Of a stretch of DNA of 42,336 bases, positions 41,177-42,336 are shown piece by piece. This stretch comes from STC-113 sp964618565 (GTDB lineage: Bacteria; Patescibacteriota; Gracilibacteria; BD1-5; UBA2023). The stretch spans positions 1-42,336 of the forward strand of contig CAZUBA010000015.1 of assembly GCA_964618565.1 (NCBI GenBank), given 5' to 3'. Position 1 is the first letter of the stretch. Every line of letters starts with the position of its first letter. A model generated the notes under the pieces. The model made no database searches, was not told the origin of the DNA, and saw nothing but the letters and a program-made list of their open reading frames with translations. A program made the translations under genes and the position numbers.

Positions 41177-42241
41177 ATGTCAAAAATCGCAATCCTCCAC
41201 CCTCATATCACTATAAAATGATGAGCAGTGAAAACTCTTTTAGAAATTGCAGGACATCTTAAAAACGTATGAGATGAAGTGACTTTCTACACCTTGGACT
41301 TAAATAGGAACAATTGCTTTCCAGAGCTAAGTCAGGGCCTGAGTATAAAAAATTTGAACGCCAAATGATTCAATAAGATCATATGATTGATTAAACTGGT
41401 ATTCCTTTTGAGGAAAACAGATATCGTGCTTGCGGGCAATTCGCCTATGCATTTTGTTTGAGTATTGGCAAAGATCATACATCCAAGCATGAAAGTGGCA
41501 TGGTTTCTCCAGAATATACCAGTCTATTATATGGACCAGAATAAATGAATATTCACTTCGATAAAGAAATTTTTTGAAAAAATAATCATCAGATACGTAG
41601 ATCTAATTTTGGTTAATTCAAGCTTCATACAGGATGAAGTAAAGAAGAATTTCGGTAAAGAAAGCGAGATTCTATATCCTAGCATAGATGTTGATTTCTT
41701 TTCCAATGATCATCAGAGCCTTGAAGAAAATAATACTCTATTCACATATTCAAGATTGTCGAAATGAAAAAATGTTGAATTAGCGATAAAAACTTATGCG
41801 GAACTCCAAAAAAGATATCCTGGGCTTAAGCTTCTTATTTGATGAGATTGAGAAGAAAAAGAGAGATTGGAGGAATTAGCACAGTTTTTCCCGGATATAC
41901 AATTCTTATGAGAAATAAATCAGGAAGAAGTAAAAAGCTATCTGCAGAGATGTACGGTTTTTTTATTTACCAGTACAATCGACGCTTTCGGATTAACCAT
42001 ACTTGAGGCTATGTCGATGGAAAAATCCATTGTTTCATTAGCTTGCTGATGAGCAATGGAACTTATTTGAAATTGAGATAATTGATATCTGGCTAGGAGT
42101 GAAGAAGAATTCATACAGTATGCCGATGAACTTCTCTCTGATCCTGAAAAAAGACAAAAAATGTGAGAAATTTGAAGAAAATGGGCTATAGAACATTTTT
42201 CCTTATCATCGATGTATGATAGGGTTGATGATTTATTTTAA
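41177..42241 (+). CDS. Glycosyltransferase, GT4-type (GT-B fold)
   Basis: The protein has 354 residues. The N-terminal Rossmann half starts I-A-I-L-H-P-H-I-T-I-K-G-G-A (the glycine-rich acceptor loop, with TGA-encoded glycines). The C-terminal half has Y-S-R-L-S-K-G-K-N-V-E near 195 (family R-x-x-x-x-K-N/G), L-L-I-G-G-D-G-E-E near 219 and the donor-binding motif D-A-F-G-L-T-I-L-E-A-M near 270, a variant of E-x7-E in which the first acid is Asp. It probably transfers a sugar to a lipid or polysaccharide of the envelope. Donor and acceptor cannot be told. It is complete, ending 95 bases before the window edge. Confidence 0.93.
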
Positions 42242-42336
42242 TAATAGTACAGTTATACTAAACAGAATATAGTGTATTTAGCAAGTAAAAAGTGTGAAGA
42301 ATCCGTGAAGACTGCCATTTTTCATTTGACTTATAT

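Noticed and set aside
1..42336. TGA as tryptophan (table 4) or selenocysteine
   Set aside because: TGA sits at conserved glycines, often two or three in a row, and TGG is used for tryptophan; no SECIS-like elements are needed to explain such frequency.
1..42336. CRISPR array, insertion sequence, prophage or restriction system
   Set aside because: No regularly spaced repeats, transposase, integrase, phage or methylase motifs were seen on either strand.

Overview
This is a low-GC bacterial chromosome segment that uses a reassigned genetic code. Under the standard code almost every gene is shattered by TGA. If TGA is read as glycine (translation table 25), the window resolves into 31 protein-coding genes packed almost end to end, all stopping at TAA or TAG. 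TGA falls on invariant glycines, for example both glycines of the LSGGE signature of UvrA and glycines of the Walker A loop of Mfd. This points to the candidate phyla Gracilibacteria (BD1-5) or Absconditabacteria (SR1); the sequence alone does not let me choose between them. Most genes lack a clear Shine-Dalgarno sequence, whereas sigma70-type promoters and rho-independent hairpins are easy to see.

Layout. 1-440: two minus-strand serine tRNA genes (the first cut by the window edge), with a short tRNA-like element and small repeats between them. 1018-5231: plus-strand envelope genes, namely a type IV pilin-like N-terminus joined to a long beta-helix, a membrane-anchored TPR protein and a small coiled-coil protein. 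5279-13613: three minus-strand surface or secreted proteins, including a 949-residue modular adhesin-like protein and a 1429-residue protein of unknown function with internal repeats. 13863-22392: plus-strand housekeeping genes: frr, mfd, an acidic single-pass membrane protein, holA, an FKBP-type isomerase, trmD and a zinc-ribbon membrane protein.

22729-23208 (minus) encodes a rubredoxin-superoxide reductase fusion with an altered iron site. 23382-27195 (plus) carries rny, an Lgt-like membrane protein that has lost the Lgt catalytic residues, and comEC. 27152-30466 (minus) is an operon of a C-terminal processing protease, glyA and an unknown gene, meeting comEC tail to tail with a 44-bp overlap. 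30750-37923 (plus) is a tight operon of four unrecognised genes (one with a GspF/PilC-like N-terminus, one polytopic), then comF, uvrA and a DUF3592-like protein. 38041-42241 (plus) carries a DHH phosphoesterase, rluB, an M23 peptidase with SLH repeats, and a glycosyltransferase.

Taken together, the window mixes translation (tRNA-Ser, frr, trmD, rluB), replication and repair (holA, mfd, uvrA), RNA turnover (rny, DHH protein), DNA uptake (comEC, comF, pilin-like protein) and a large investment in unusual cell-surface proteins. I see no CRISPR array, transposon, prophage or defence system. The most interesting material is the surface-protein set, the degenerate Lgt-like protein, the altered superoxide reductase and the tRNA-like mini element.
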